This document shows positions 24,345 through 35,033 of a DNA stretch of 64,000 bases, in pieces. Origin of the DNA: Aphelenchoides besseyi (taxonomy: Eukaryota; Nematoda; Chromadorea; Rhabditida; Aphelenchoididae). Position numbers and translations under genes: made by a program. The first letter of the stretch is position 1, and each line of letters opens with the position of its first letter. The stretch is from positions 2,046,001 to 2,110,000 of the forward strand of contig JAMPIQ010000001.1 of NCBI GenBank assembly GCA_024699855.1. The letters are read 5' to 3'. A model generated the notes under the pieces. The model had not been told where the DNA came from. It searched no databases and was given only the letters and a program-made list of their open reading frames with translations.

Positions 24345-24780
24345 ATTAGTACGGGGCTTGTGGATTCGCCGCCGGTTTCTTTCCTTCTAGAAGTGCGCGA
24401 TTGTCGGCGTGTGCCTGAAAACCATCAAATCAGCTAACGAATGTACACGATTTCACTCACAACACCCTGATTCTGGAATCATTGGAGTTGATTAAAAGTC
24501 GCTAGTTTGCAATGCGATAAGACGACAAAAATCAACATCACTTGTCGTTTCGGATAACTGGACCCCCCGCCGAAATCCACAGTACCAAGTAATCGAGAAC
24601 TAATCTCGACTTCAAATTCGTTTGTAGGAAATCTGAACTGTATTGCATCGCAGAATCGTGCAACCACGATGTTGGTACTGTTAAATCAAAGCTACGAGCT
24701 GATCTATTAGGATCATTCGCAAGACGTTTATCTGAACGGAATAATCCTACAGTACACGTATGAGGAGAACACAACAAAGC
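24345..24780 (-). CDS. Possible small minus-strand gene, unidentified
   Basis: The last exon is suggested by an acceptor (TTTTCAG near 24421) followed by AHADNRALLEGKKPAANPQA and a stop at 24345. A preceding coding-like stretch at about 24667-24540 contains FRFPTNEFEVEISSRLLG. Intermediate splicing is unclear and no family is recognised. Confidence 0.25.
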
Positions 24781-24960
24781 GAAAGCAATTCAATGCCAGA
24801 ACGCGCAAATAGCAACGAAAAAACTCGCATCAATATCCGAAGAGTAGGAATTGAAAGATCGTTCAAACAAAAAGCATTTAAGTGAGAATTTTGAGTATCG
24901 AGTTTCGCGCATTTTACGTTCGGAATCGTGAATCCGTTGTTTTTAATCAGAGCTTTCAAA

Positions 24961-25285
24961 ATGAGTTGGATTAGAAGAGCAGTTAAACGCGCTATTGAAG
25001 AGGAAGCGAAGTTGCTGTTCAGCTGTGAACGCAACTTCATGAAACAGCTACGTGGTTCTTCGAAGGCCGAATGTGTGAATGACGAATGGAAACCAACGAT
25101 TTCGCATTGTATTAGATGCAGTAAAGGCAACACGCACGACGAGCAAAAGCCTCTGGACTTTTATTTGCATTTTCGTTGTTTTGGCCGTCGGCTTTTATTT
25201 CGCTGAAAGGCTGCAAAATTGGCGTCTGATGGCACGCAAATTCGTTGGCAATTGCACGGCGAATATTCATAACATCGGACACTAA
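24961..25285 (+). CDS. Possible small membrane protein ORF, frame uncertain
   Basis: Begins MSWIRRAVKRAIEEEAKLLF. A second frame overlapping its end encodes a hydrophobic helix (WTFICIFVVLAVGFYFAERL) and stops at 25285. A frameshift or short intron near 25100 would be needed to join them. This could equally be fragments within the repeat island. Confidence 0.25.
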
Positions 25286-25423
25286 TTTCCGTGTGGAGGA
25301 TTCGCAAATTTTGGAAACTTCGTCGAGGTCGTTTGAGAGATTGGCGGCAGAGAAACTCGTGAAGAGCGAACAAATTCAACGACCGACCGCTACGACAACA
25401 AATGTAAACTGACGGTGAAGTAA

Positions 25424-25745
25424 ATTGCGTCTAGAAATGAACGAATGTTGAGCGCGTTGTGCGAATTGCGCAACAACAAAGGCACTGGCAAGCAGGTATC
25501 GACCAGTGGTTTTGCCGACGACCAAAAGTAACAAGAAATGATCTCTTCATCAGAGAAGACCACTTGAATGTTTTTTGTTTTGCAGACTCCTTTTCTGCAG
25601 CTGCAGTTTCTTTTGGTCGTCGGCAAAACCACTGATCGACCATTTTTTTCAAATTGTCGGCTAAATTCCACTGCTTGCCAGTGCTTTTGTTGTTGTTGCG
25701 CAATCCGAACAACGCGTTCAACATTCGTTCATTTCTAGACGCAAT
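25424..25745. repeat. Inverted repeat of ~100-130 bp arms
   Basis: The block at 25424-25528 (TGCGTCTAGAAATGAACGAA to the end of TTTTGCCGACGACCAAAAG) reappears in reverse complement at about 25610-25745. The right copy has an extra ~35 bases (about 25639-25673) that the left copy lacks, and a few substitutions. The minus strand of the right copy is open and reads NERMLNALFGLRNNNKSTGK. The left copy reads almost the same on the plus strand. It therefore looks like an inverted duplication of part of a coding exon, or a second foldback element. Confidence 0.7.
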
Positions 25746-25931
25746 CGTCTGTTGGCGCCTTTTGCCATTTCTCTCACTCCGATGGAGAAAACGGAATCTG
25801 ACGGCGCTTCCGATGTTCATTTTGGTTGCGCTTCTTTTTGATTCAGCCATTCAATTTTTTGATCATTTACTTACTCCAAACTATCGTCGTTCGACCAGTT
25901 TTCGCGTTTCGTGTTCGTTTTGCAAATTAAT

Positions 25932-26538
25932 ATGATGCTTTGTTTTAGATGGTTATTTGTGACCGTGAGATTGGCGCGGCCCTTTGGGCGAGCCTTTGCC
26001 CCGTTCGCTCCGTTCATGGCGCCACCGGCGCCCGAATCACCGCCGCTAATAGATATGTGGGGGCCAATAAGATTCGTTAATACCCGCGAACTATAATGGT
26101 ATTTGTTTTTAGAATGAGCGATATCACAGTGGACTTGGATTGAAAAGGCCATTGTCCAATCTGATGAATAATATGGAATTAACCAGGTACGGCCAATGGC
26201 AACCAGGAAAAGACCCACTGGATATAAAACAATCGGATGGAAGAACACCAGTTTATTCTGACTAGCAACGACGTTATTTCACCGGCTATCTTGCTGCAAT
26301 CAACAAGATAACAAAAATTCTACGAAGAAGGGACGAACTCAACGAAGAACAACGAAAGTTCTACAAGCGGCTCCAGTTCGAATACTGTGTGGCGCTCACC
26401 GAGTGCACCTTCATGCACAGCTACGATCTACCAATAACGCGCCGCACATCGCTTGTAATTGACGCAATACACGGAAAAGACTACTGGAATTATCCATTGC
26501 CTGATGTCCCCCAATGCAAAACTTATTTACAACCGTAA
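25932..26538 (+). pseudogene. Unidentified gene with in-frame TAG; possibly mitochondrial-targeted
   Basis: ATG 25932 opens a basic and hydrophobic start (MMLCFRWLFVTVRLARPFG) followed by a Pro/Ala stretch. This resembles an organelle-targeting or membrane leader. A 37-nt intron (26076-26112, GTTAAT...TTTTTAG) joins in phase to NERYHSGLGLKRPLSNLMNN and GQWQPGKDPLDIKQSDGRTP. A TAG at 26263-26265 interrupts the frame. Beyond it the same frame continues for 90 codons of protein-like sequence (RRYFTGYLAAINKI, LRRRDELNEEQRKFYKRL, DYWNYPLPDVPQC) to TAA 26536-26538. The family is not recognised. It may be a pseudogene, a sequencing error, or an unusual readthrough. Confidence 0.5.
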
Positions 26539-27386
26539 CTTTGTGTAACATCTCATAAAAGGGTTGGATAAGTGCATCTAGTTTTTTTCTTTGTCGTTTC
26601 TTTATTAATTATCGTCGTAAATTCTCCTTTTTTCTTCGAATTGTTTATGTTCTACAAGTTGTCTGGTTTTGTTTAAAATTAATTACAGTTATTTAATGAA
26701 ATTTGTCACGATTTAAACCGTCTAAACCGCGGTCTCTTTATCTTCTATCGCTGTGAGCAAATAAATGAATCAATCAATGAATGAGTATTTAATGATCAAT
26801 AAAAGAAATCTCGCAATCGATAGACTAGCACACCAAAGTCCGCTGTTCGAAGGCGCTTTTTTGCGGACACCACTTTTGTGCAACTTTTCAAACCTCTTGG
26901 TGTGTCTAGTGATTGGAGGCGTTGTTTTCGTCCAATCTCACCGGCATTCGGCTCAACTCAGTTTTGTGAGGCAGTCGCCGACTTTCGAAGTGTCGACCGA
27001 AGATTCTGAACCGCGGAAGGAAACTTCGATCGAGTGTTAGTTTGTTTTCTTTGCGTGTTTGTCGGCATTGTTTACAAGGCACTTAAATAGTGTGAGAACA
27101 ATTCCATCTTATCCCTTACTTATTTTTCTGTTTTTGTCATTATCTGCGCCAACTTCTGATTTCCGGTTGTTTCTTGAAGATCACCTCTACGTGTTGGCGC
27201 GCAAAATTCCGAATTATGTGTTGATATCGTGAACTTTTGCAGCTTTTTTTGTCGCAAAACCCGCAAAGAAAATGAACACGAACGTCCAAGACAACAGCGA
27301 GGGCCTCCCGCCATTCGCGTCGTCGTCCGGTTTTGCGAACAGTTGCAAACGTCTTCGTGATTCGACTGGTGATGAAGAGAACATTA

Positions 27387-27587
27387 CAGTGCTGGCCAAA
27401 AGTTTTGGGACAGCAGGTATCTAGAAATCCACTAGACCGTTTCGCGTCTTTTTTTCGGTACAGATCCTGCGACCGAATTCTAACATTATTGCCGCAAAAA
27501 GTTTGCAAACAAGCGAGAAATTGAAAAAATTTATGTGAACAGTCGAAAATTGCCTGGACAAAAGTTTTGGGACAGGGAAGAAAATCG
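27387..27587. repeat. Left terminal inverted repeat of the Tc1 element
   Basis: 201 bp, matching the right end in reverse complement except about one position (GTTTCGCG here against GTTTCACG there). It also contains an internal second copy of the motif AAAAGTTTTGGGACAG near its inner end, a likely inner transposase-binding site. Confidence 0.93.
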
Positions 27588-27677
27588 ATTGCAATTACAT
27601 TTCTTCACATTGAAATTTGGCCTGATTTTTTCTTGGCGTTGACTGGCAAAATCATCAATTTTTCTTGCTTTACCAAA

Positions 27678-28700
27678 ATGTTGACCGACCAAGAAATTGC
27701 GAAGATCCGTCAACTCTACGACCGTCTCAAGTCCTATCGAGAAGTTGCCAATAAACTCGGACATTCGAAGAACACAATCATGAGCGTGATCAAACAACAA
27801 CCGCGTAAGCCCATGGGTCGTCCAAAAAAATACACTGCTCGCCTTCGCCGTCGGATTAAACGTCATGTGATCTCCGAACTCCGCTCCAATCGCCTTGTCA
27901 CTTCGCGTACCATCAAGGAAAATTTGGAGCTGGATGTGAGCCGCCGAACAATTCGACGATGGTTAAACCGTGACAACATCTTCTATCATCTGATCAAAAA
28001 GAAACTTCCGTTGACTTTGACGCATCGTCAAAATCGCCTTAACTTTTCCCGTCGTCACCTAATTGCTGGCACGGGCTTTTCAACTTGGATCTTCTCCGAT
28101 GAGAAACGATTTTGTTTAGATGGCCCTGATAATTTTGGATCATACGAAACCGAGGATGTTAATTTGGAGCGCATTAAACGCCAAATGGGCGGCGGATCAG
28201 TTATGATACTTGGTGCAATTTCATCTACCGGCAAACTCTTGATTACGGTGAGTTTTTTGGACCATCTATTCAAAATTTATAAACACGGTCTTTGCTTTTA
28301 GGAGTGCAAGAGCAAGTACAAGGCGACTGATTATCTCTCCGACCTTAAAACGACGTTTATCCCATGGGCCAAGAAAGAAATGAAGAACAAGAAGTGGGTT
28401 TGGCAACAAGATCGCGCCCCAATTCATACCGCCCACGTTGTTTCCGCCTACTTTCACGATCAGAACATCACCACTGCTGACTGGCTGTCACGTAGTCCCG
28501 ATTTGAGTCCGATTGAAAATGTATGGAAGCTGATGGAAGACGTAATCTACAAGAAAGGCCAGTACAACACAAAAGCTCAACTTCTGGCCGCCATCAGACG
28601 ATCCACGCAGAAAATCAAATCCGAAACGATTAAGCAACTCTTTCTCGGTATGAACAAACGTCTCTTGGAGGTGGTCGAAGCAAAAGGTGGTCAAATTTGA
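27678..28700 (+). CDS. Tc1-type transposase (DD34E), intact, one intron
   Basis: A 322-residue transposase that cuts and pastes the element at TA sites. ATG 27678 begins MLTDQEIAKIRQLYDRLKSY, a paired-like helix-turn-helix domain with a basic GRPKK linker and a second HTH (TSRTIKENLELDVSRRTIRR). The catalytic triad is visible: D in IFSDEKRF, D in WQQDRAPIHTA, and E in SPDLSPIENVW, spaced as DD34E. A 54-nt intron (28248-28301, GTGAGT...TTTTAG) is removed in phase. An alternative ATG at 27567 lies partly within the terminal repeat, so I prefer 27678. No lesion was seen. Confidence 0.93.
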
Positions 28701-28701
28701 A

Positions 28702-28902
28702 CGATTTTCTTCCCTGTCCCAAAACTTTTGTCCAGGCAATTTTCGACTGTTCACATAAATTTTTTCAATTTCTCGCTTGTTTGCAAACTTTTTGCGGCAA
28801 TAATGTTAGAATTCGGTCGCAGGATCTGTACCGAAAAAAAGACGTGAAACGGTCTAGTGGATTTCTAGATACCTGCTGTCCCAAAACTTTTGGCCAGCAC
28901 TG
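28702..28902. repeat. Right terminal inverted repeat of the Tc1 element
   Basis: 201 bp, reverse complement of the left repeat with about one difference. It ends in CACTG followed by the TA target duplication at 28903-28904. Confidence 0.93.
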
Positions 28903-30092
28903 TATACCGAAGCAAACGGTTCTAACAGAGAACTCTTACAATCGGCAGCCATTCCAACCGGTTACTCAATCAACACCGCAAAACCCCGGCCGTAAGTTTT
29001 GAAGATCGTTCTAGCTAATGACCACATCTACAGACTACCAACCTTCGTTTCCGCTCATCCCGAACTCGTAAGCAGGATTCTTTGAGGTATCTCGAAGATA
29101 AAATTAATCTGATGTACTTTCAATTTCAGAATTACGTATTTGCAAACCAATGGCCCAACCAAACGTATTATCCGTATCAGCCGCAACTGTCAACTCAACA
29201 ACTTGCAAACAACTCACTACCAGCCTCTAACTTCCCAATGTCTTCGGCCCCAATGCAACCAACTTCGTTTTTCGCTCAAAACAACACGTTTGACAGCGGT
29301 GATTACGCGGATTCTTCATCATCGTCGACACTCAACAGTAAGTAATGAATGTTCAGTTTAAATTACAAAGCGACTCGGCAAATGACACATTTATGAGAAT
29401 TCGAGTAATCGATCATTTTTCTTGGGGCTTCTAACTTGGTGTTTTGATATTAAACCTCAAAGACACGGGATCAAACAAACTTCAGAATGATCACTGTAAA
29501 ATGTGAAAATTTAATCTTTCAATTTAGCTTCATCAAGCACTGCAAAGGACGAAGTGTTCATGAAGGTTCCGGGTCGATTGGCTCTGCGAAACAACGACAC
29601 CAAATTCGACGTCACCGCGATGAAGTTATGCGGCGAACTGGTGCACTAGAAAATCTGGGCATTTTGCTTCTTGGTGCCGTTTTAAGAAAGTATGTTGGCT
29701 TATATGAATCGTTTAATGAGCATTTAAAGCCAAGAACAAAGGTGGTGACACACAGCTGATCGTCCAATTGCGCGACAAGGGAATCAACTTGGTGTTGGGA
29801 CGCAGACGAACTTTGCCTCCCACTACCTTCACGGCGCTGTGTGAAAGTGAAGCTTTTAAGTTTGCCGAAGACTTACAAGGCGCACTCAACGATCATTTGG
29901 ATACGAAAACATTCACCAAAAAAGTATTGGGTTGTAACAAAAACTTTCTCTGATTGCGCAATGCATTTTCTAAAATTGGAACGAAAGAAATTGACCGGTT
30001 GATTGGAAATTAAACGAAGTGTCAAATTTGATTTATTGGATCTACTGTTTCTCGACATCGCTACTCCTGTTTCCTTGACTAATTTCGTCAAA

Positions 30093-30480
30093 ATGGGCCT
30101 TACTCGTGAACAAGTGCGACTTCTGCTTCTCAACGAATATCGTCTCCATCACTCGCCCGCCAAAGCCGCCGCCATCATCAACTTGGTACATGGAGCGCGA
30201 ACGACCACCGAGAGGGCGGCATGTCGATGGTTTAGAAACTTCGACGATGGACTCGAGCATTTGGCCGATCAACCACGAACAAGACGTCCGCCAACAATTC
30301 ATCAAGCGACGATTCTCAACGCTGTGACTAATCGACCTGCGCAATCAACTCGCGAATTGGCCATTGGTTGTTCTGCAATGATCGTATGAAGGACATTGAG
30401 ACGAGCGGGTAAGCAATTCTTTATTTCTACAATCACTAATGGTTACTCTCGTCTAGGTCTCCGGCATCGATGACGCGTTC
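30093..30480 (+). pseudogene. Mariner transposase remnant (N-terminal HTH part)
   Basis: From 30093 the frame reads LTREQVRLLLLNEYRLHHSP, ACRWFRNFDDGLEHLADQPR, RRPPTIHQATI and TRELAIGCS. These are the two helix-turn-helix regions typical of mariner/SETMAR-type transposases. A TGA interrupts before RTLRRAGK. After a short possible intron, GLRHR is again followed by a stop, and the catalytic domain is missing. It sits directly behind the truncated AP-2 core and may mark the breakpoint. This is a different family from the intact Tc1 element. Confidence 0.75.
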
Positions 30481-31550
30481 ACCCACGCCAAATCGAAAAC
30501 CGAGCCCAAAACCAAAGAGCGAGGTTTATTAGGCTCAAACAAAACAAAACAAAAACTGATCGGCAAAACCAAATCGGGGTATTTAAAGGGAGTTGTGGAG
30601 TGGGCGCGGAGTGGCTGGAGTAGCCGCCCCTTCCACCGGTTAACCAACACAAACAAGAACAACTACAAAACATAACATCAGATGGGGCACAAACAACGAA
30701 CAATAAACTACAGGATCGGATACAACTGAAGTTTGGGGGCAAAGGATTCGTCTTTAGTTCGCTCGGAGCGACATCGACGAGGACGCCGATTCAACGACGT
30801 CGATCATGTCCGCCGGTCCCTGAACTCGTTCTTCATCTCCCGTCATCAATCATTCTACTCCTGCGGAATCATCAGTTGCCCGAACGGTGACGGCGAACTA
30901 TCAACGCACACGGTGAATATTTTTAATACTCGGTCAAGAGATAATAAAGAATTCTAATTTACAACGGAAACCACACTTAGGACAGTAGGCAACTGAACAG
31001 CCAAACTTCGTTCACACACTTCCACCCGACCGGTCAATTTTATTCATTCCAAATTTAGGTCACCCATGACGCAATCGGACAAAATTTTCGTTAGAACCCA
31101 ATAAAAAAGTCTGTTCTCGATGAATCGTCTCCGCGGCACACAGAATTTGTCCAGTTGTTAGACAATCTAGCACAATACAGAAAAGCGGTTCGCATAGAGG
31201 AGGCGTACGATGATCTTCAAGAGTTTGTGTTCAGTGCACGTATCGCAAGATTATGCCCGATAAGCGCGGAACGGTGGTCACAAAACAAGTGCCCCGTTCA
31301 TACCGACGATTCTATTCGAAAAGATCATCGACGACGAGCTTAAAGTTTATCCATTTGGATACCAATTTGATAGAAGCTGCATATTGTTGTTGTTTATTGT
31401 TGCACACTATTGAAAAGACATAATACACTTTCATTTGTTATGCTTTGGTGTGTTTCCAACGAGGAAAAAACTTGATGAGTAAAAGAAGCGAACTGTTGGA
31501 AAAGTCGAAATCGGGTGGAAGAACACTCAACAGTTTGTCAGCCATCTGTT
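30480..31550. other. Repeat-like non-coding sequence
   Basis: About 1 kb rich in A-runs on the plus strand (for example AAACAAAACAAAACAAAAAC near 30540) with GC-rich patches. No gene recognised. A short coding-like patch near 31155-31340 has no clear family. It is probably debris of one or more elements. Confidence 0.3.
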
Positions 31551-31559
31551 CGTTTTAGT

Positions 31560-32254
31560 CCAATTCGTTCGTGCGGTTGGCGAAAAACGTTTGGACGTTG
31601 CCACCTTGTCCTTCAACGGTCCTCGCGCACGACCAACTGACATTAGTGTCTTAGCGACGGAAGCGGTGCAAACGGTCAAAGACACTCGTTTCAATTATCG
31701 ATCCGTATAGAGAATTCGCGCACTTTTCATCGAACTTGAAAGAAAGTGGCGATTGCAGTTGCGGCCCTTTCGGACTCGGTACACGAAACGAACGCGGAGA
31801 AACGGTGATCAATTTTTGTGAATCACATGGTCTCTCAATCTGCAACACGTGGTTAAAAAAGACCGAAGCGAAAGTGGACATGGATATCAGCGAATGGGAA
31901 CACACAAACGAGATCGATTACGTTCTCACAAACCATCAACGCTCAATGCAGAATATTGACGTGATAGCGAGAATCAACTATCACACTGATCACCGGCCCG
32001 TACGGGCAACAGTCACGTTTGCACACTCCCGAGGTTTCCGGCCGCCCAGGTCAAGACCACCGCCTACAAAATTCGATCGAGTGACCCTTCAAGTGGGAGT
32101 GATCATGCAGTCAAATCCAATTGCCGGCGACGCTCAACTACGAGACATCACACGAGCAATGAAAGAAGTCCAACGAATGGCGGCTCGGCCGATCAAACCG
32201 CTCTCGAAAATCTCCAATCGCACCAAGCAATTACTCGATGAAAGAAAAAACTGA
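31560..32254 (+). pseudogene. Non-LTR retrotransposon (LINE) fragment: C-terminal part of the AP endonuclease
   Basis: The frame contains GPFGLGTRNERGETVINFCE, followed by LSICNTWLKK, then NEIDYVLTNHQRSMQ and INYHTDHRPVRATV. This is the end of the apurinic-type endonuclease domain of RTE/CR1-like LINEs, with the NEIDY and DHR signatures. The linker towards the reverse transcriptase begins (SNRTKQLLDERKN) and then stops at 32254. The upstream half is interrupted (stop near 31710) and no reverse transcriptase is seen, so the copy is dead. Confidence 0.75.
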
Positions 32255-33010
32255 AGCCAGAGCCCGGTGCTTTTTCAATAACTCGCCTACATTACACAAT
32301 CGCATGTAAAGCGGCTAGTTAGTCATTGCGAAAGCGTCCAATCGGTAGACCGTGTTGGGTCTTGTCGAGGACTTGACAAGCATCCCCTGTATCCCCACCC
32401 GATCAGCGCCTGCCGCTTGGTCATAAGGTGACGCACGTCGTTGTTGTTCCTCTCCTTTTTCTTTTTGGTCGACTAAGACAGATCGCTCCCGGAACGTCCC
32501 GATTATTGTAACCACCTTTTATCGTATAAACCGTTGAACCTAACAGATAGCCGACACGATATGCGGATGATTTCTTCAAGTTCTTGCCACAACAACAAAC
32601 GTGGACGGACGTAGTAAAAACGTCGCAATAGGGAAACCTGTGCTCATCCTTCGCTACTTTTTCCTGATGACCTTTAGTTGTTGGATTTAAGCGATCGAAG
32701 GAATACATTTACAAAGAAGTAAACGGTTTGATCAGAGTCTTAATCGGCTCAAAAATGGTTTGTAATTGTAAGCGGATTGATTCTTAGTAGAAAGCCACTT
32801 CACGTACGCCAACGTGATCAATCCATCAAAGTGGTGCTCTTTTTGAAGGATAAGAAAACGTAAGAAACCTATGTTCGGAAGACGTTCGAACAATTTAGGA
32901 GCTTTTTTGAGTGTCATTTGAGTTAACACCCCTGCCGTTGGTATTGGAGTTGACCGGTGCAATTGGTGGTGGAGGAATTGGGGTCGACAACTGCAGTTCC
33001 TTCCAATTGT
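32255..33010. other. Uncharacterised stretch between LINE and Helitron remnants
   Basis: About 750 bases without a recognisable gene. Short open frames on the minus strand lack motifs. Confidence 0.3.
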
Positions 33011-33011
33011 G

Positions 33012-34360
33012 TCACGAATTTGTGACTTCCGGATTGACAACATTCAACATGAACTTGCTTTGCTGTTGAACTTTGGGATTGGTTTGCACATTATCCGGCT
33101 TGAAAATGTAAATGTTAGATGCTCGACGAACACGCGACAGAGCCACATACAACTGACCATGTGCAAAGACCGGTGAGTTCAAATACAAACCGATTCGCCC
33201 CATTGTTTGGCCTTGGGCTTTGTTGATGGTCATTGCGAGTGCTAATTTCAAAGGAAATTGGACGCGACGAAAAGCCACCGTTTGGCGTTGATCATAGTTG
33301 ACTTTGCGATCGAAAACTCGACGAACAACGTCGATTTCTTCGCCAGTCAAACCATCGGACTCGATGCGACGAACAGTCACGACGTCCGGTTGCAAATCGG
33401 TGACAACTGCCGGAGTGCCGTTGCAGAGTCGGTAGGAGGTGTCGATGTTCATAATGAACATGACTTTTGCGCCGATTTTCAGCTTTAATTACTGTTGAGC
33501 CAAGCCGATCTCTTTGATTTTGACCCAAATACTCGGTCATCGCGTTGACGGCCAAATCGTCCAACGGATCGATGGTGTTTTCGTCTTCGATCGTGTTGAT
33601 TGCCTCGTAGACAATCGTTTGTCCGGGCAACTTTTTCAGCAACTCTTCGTTGATCGAGTTGACGGTCACATTCAATGGGGCAACAATCGCCGAGTTGGAC
33701 GTGATGTTTCCGCTTTGCAAAGGTGCCGACGGAAACACTCGATCTTGCAGTTCCTAAAGATCGTTGAGCAAATTGAACTCCGACAAAGCCAGTACTGTCG
33801 AGTAGTATTCGTTTTGTCGCACGATCGGTTTGTTGGCAATTCCGAAGTCGCGCAAAAATGAGCGGAACCGAATCTGATTCGCATCAGTTCGGTGGTTCTG
33901 ACGCAGGCACAGAAATTTCATTGTACCTTTGTCATGCTCGGCAATCAGACTTTCGTCGAAGCCGGAAGCCACGTTTCCGTTTCGAACGATCAGCAGTATT
34001 TGTCGAAAGTCGCCGCCGAAAACGAACACTAATTTTCGTTTGACGTACGAACCTTGGCGAACGTCTTGAATTACATGCTTCATGTAATTATAGACGTTTT
34101 GATGCATTGCCGACGCTTCGTCGATCAGAAGAAGTTCTCAGCGGCGAATAGCTTCAGCAACTCGACAATGTTTGTTCATTCGTGATTGCGAATCAGAAGC
34201 GAGATCCGTTGGAATCATGAATAAACGGTCTGTGTTTAGAACAAAAACGACGCAGCGATTCCCGTCGTTGTGCTGGCGGCAAATGGAATGTTGTGCTCAT
34301 TGCATTGTCGAATCAATTCATTGTACAATGTTGTCTTGCCAGTTCCATTGTAGTGAACTT
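33012..34360 (-). pseudogene. Helitron Rep/helicase remnant (PIF1-type helicase part)
   Basis: Reading leftwards: a Walker A segment (GTGKTTLYNELIRQC) at about 34346-34305, LLLIDEASAMHQNV (Walker B) near 34130, VFVFGGDFRQILLIV near 34020, then VRRVQFPLKLALAMTINKAQ and GQLYVALSRVRRASNIYIF, the final helicase motifs. These are PIF1-like motifs in the order found in Helitron-encoded helicases. The frame is broken by a stop or shift near 34240, a TGA before the Walker B exon, and another shift near 33740. No Rep nuclease domain or Helitron termini were identified, so only the C-terminal helicase part survives. Confidence 0.75.
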
Positions 34361-34369
34361 TGACTTAAT

Positions 34370-35030
34370 TCACTATTGGTTATATCGACGTTTATTTCTT
34401 GATCGAAAAAGAGAATCAATGCACCAATCTGAGTGCGAGAGGCTAAACACGAAACGCAAAAATGTCAATGGGCGGAGAGCGTTCTCCGTATTCGGAGACA
34501 CCATCTTCACCGTGTAAGAAAAACATTAACGGTGGCAGGACTTGGTTGCCGTCAGTCACTTCGGACTGTTGAAATGAGTGCCAGATCAGATCGAAGGCTT
34601 GTTTTATTGTGGTGTGGTTTAGTTATGAAGGTGAAAGGCTCTTCGACGTTGTGCCGATCATCTATGTAGATTTGTTGTGAATTTACGGCTATAAATTATT
34701 ACTGTGATATTTGTGGACTTTGTTTTCTGAGTTTTGTGGTGAAAACGTTTCTTGTAGAATAGTTAAGAATGATTTGAGAGTTTATACTTATGATTTTTTT
34801 ATTCAATAACACATGTGATTGTTAGTTGTCCAAAACAGGAATAAGCCCCTAAACCGCGTCAAAATCACAATAGGAGATTTTAAGTCAAGTGAAAAGAATG
34901 CTGATAACTAATTATCTTAGCTTACACCCTTTAAAATTATAGACTAGAGTTTCAACCTAGGTTTATTAACATGTGGGTAAGAGACTGCATATGTCTAATA
35001 TTTTAATCGGCACTCTCTAGTTATTAAGTA
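34370..35030. other. AT-rich non-coding stretch
   Basis: About 650 bases, becoming AT-rich from 34680, with no gene or clear repeat recognised. Confidence 0.3.
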
Positions 35031-35033
35031 AAT

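Larger units (their letters stand above)
27387..28902 (+). mobile_element. Complete Tc1-type DNA transposon, 1,516 bp
   Basis: The element begins CAGTGCTGGCCAAAAG and ends in its reverse complement. Both ends abut TA (27385-27386 and 28903-28904), the expected target duplication. Terminal inverted repeats are long (201 bp) and differ at about one base. The inside holds one spliced transposase gene. The insertion lies in a coding exon of the AP-2 gene. Near-identical ends and an open transposase imply recent arrival. Confidence 0.95.
27272..29953 (+). pseudogene. AP-2 (TFAP2) family transcription factor gene, split by a Tc1 element, frame-broken and truncated
   Basis: Exons encode a Ser/Gln-rich N-terminus from ATG 27272. 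The reading frame stops at the Tc1 left end (27386) and resumes after its right end with IPKQTVLTENSYNRQPFQPV. A YPYQPQL-containing transactivation-like exon follows at 29130-29342. The AP-2 DNA-binding core then starts: DEVFMKVPGRLALRNNDTKF, ENLGILLLGAVLRK, then KNKGGDTQLIVQLRDKGINL and LGRRRTLPPTTFTALCESEA. Between CGEL and ENLGIL the sense jumps to another frame and returns by the next intron, so two compensating indels are implied. An upstream splice phase also disagrees. The C-terminal dimerisation half is missing: the frame stops at 29953 and a mariner remnant follows. Functional AP-2 would bind GC-rich sites as a dimer; this copy probably cannot. Confidence 0.72.

Noticed and set aside
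20281..26538. Reassigned TAG/TAA stop codons in this genome
   Set aside because: Intact genes elsewhere in the window end at ordinary TAA/TAG/TGA with no internal ones, and the interrupted genes also carry indels. Gene decay explains more.
26765..27040. A 91-codon plus-strand open frame with one hydrophobic segment
   Set aside because: No signal, family motif or splice support. It lies between a pseudogene and the AP-2 start and is probably chance or 5' UTR.
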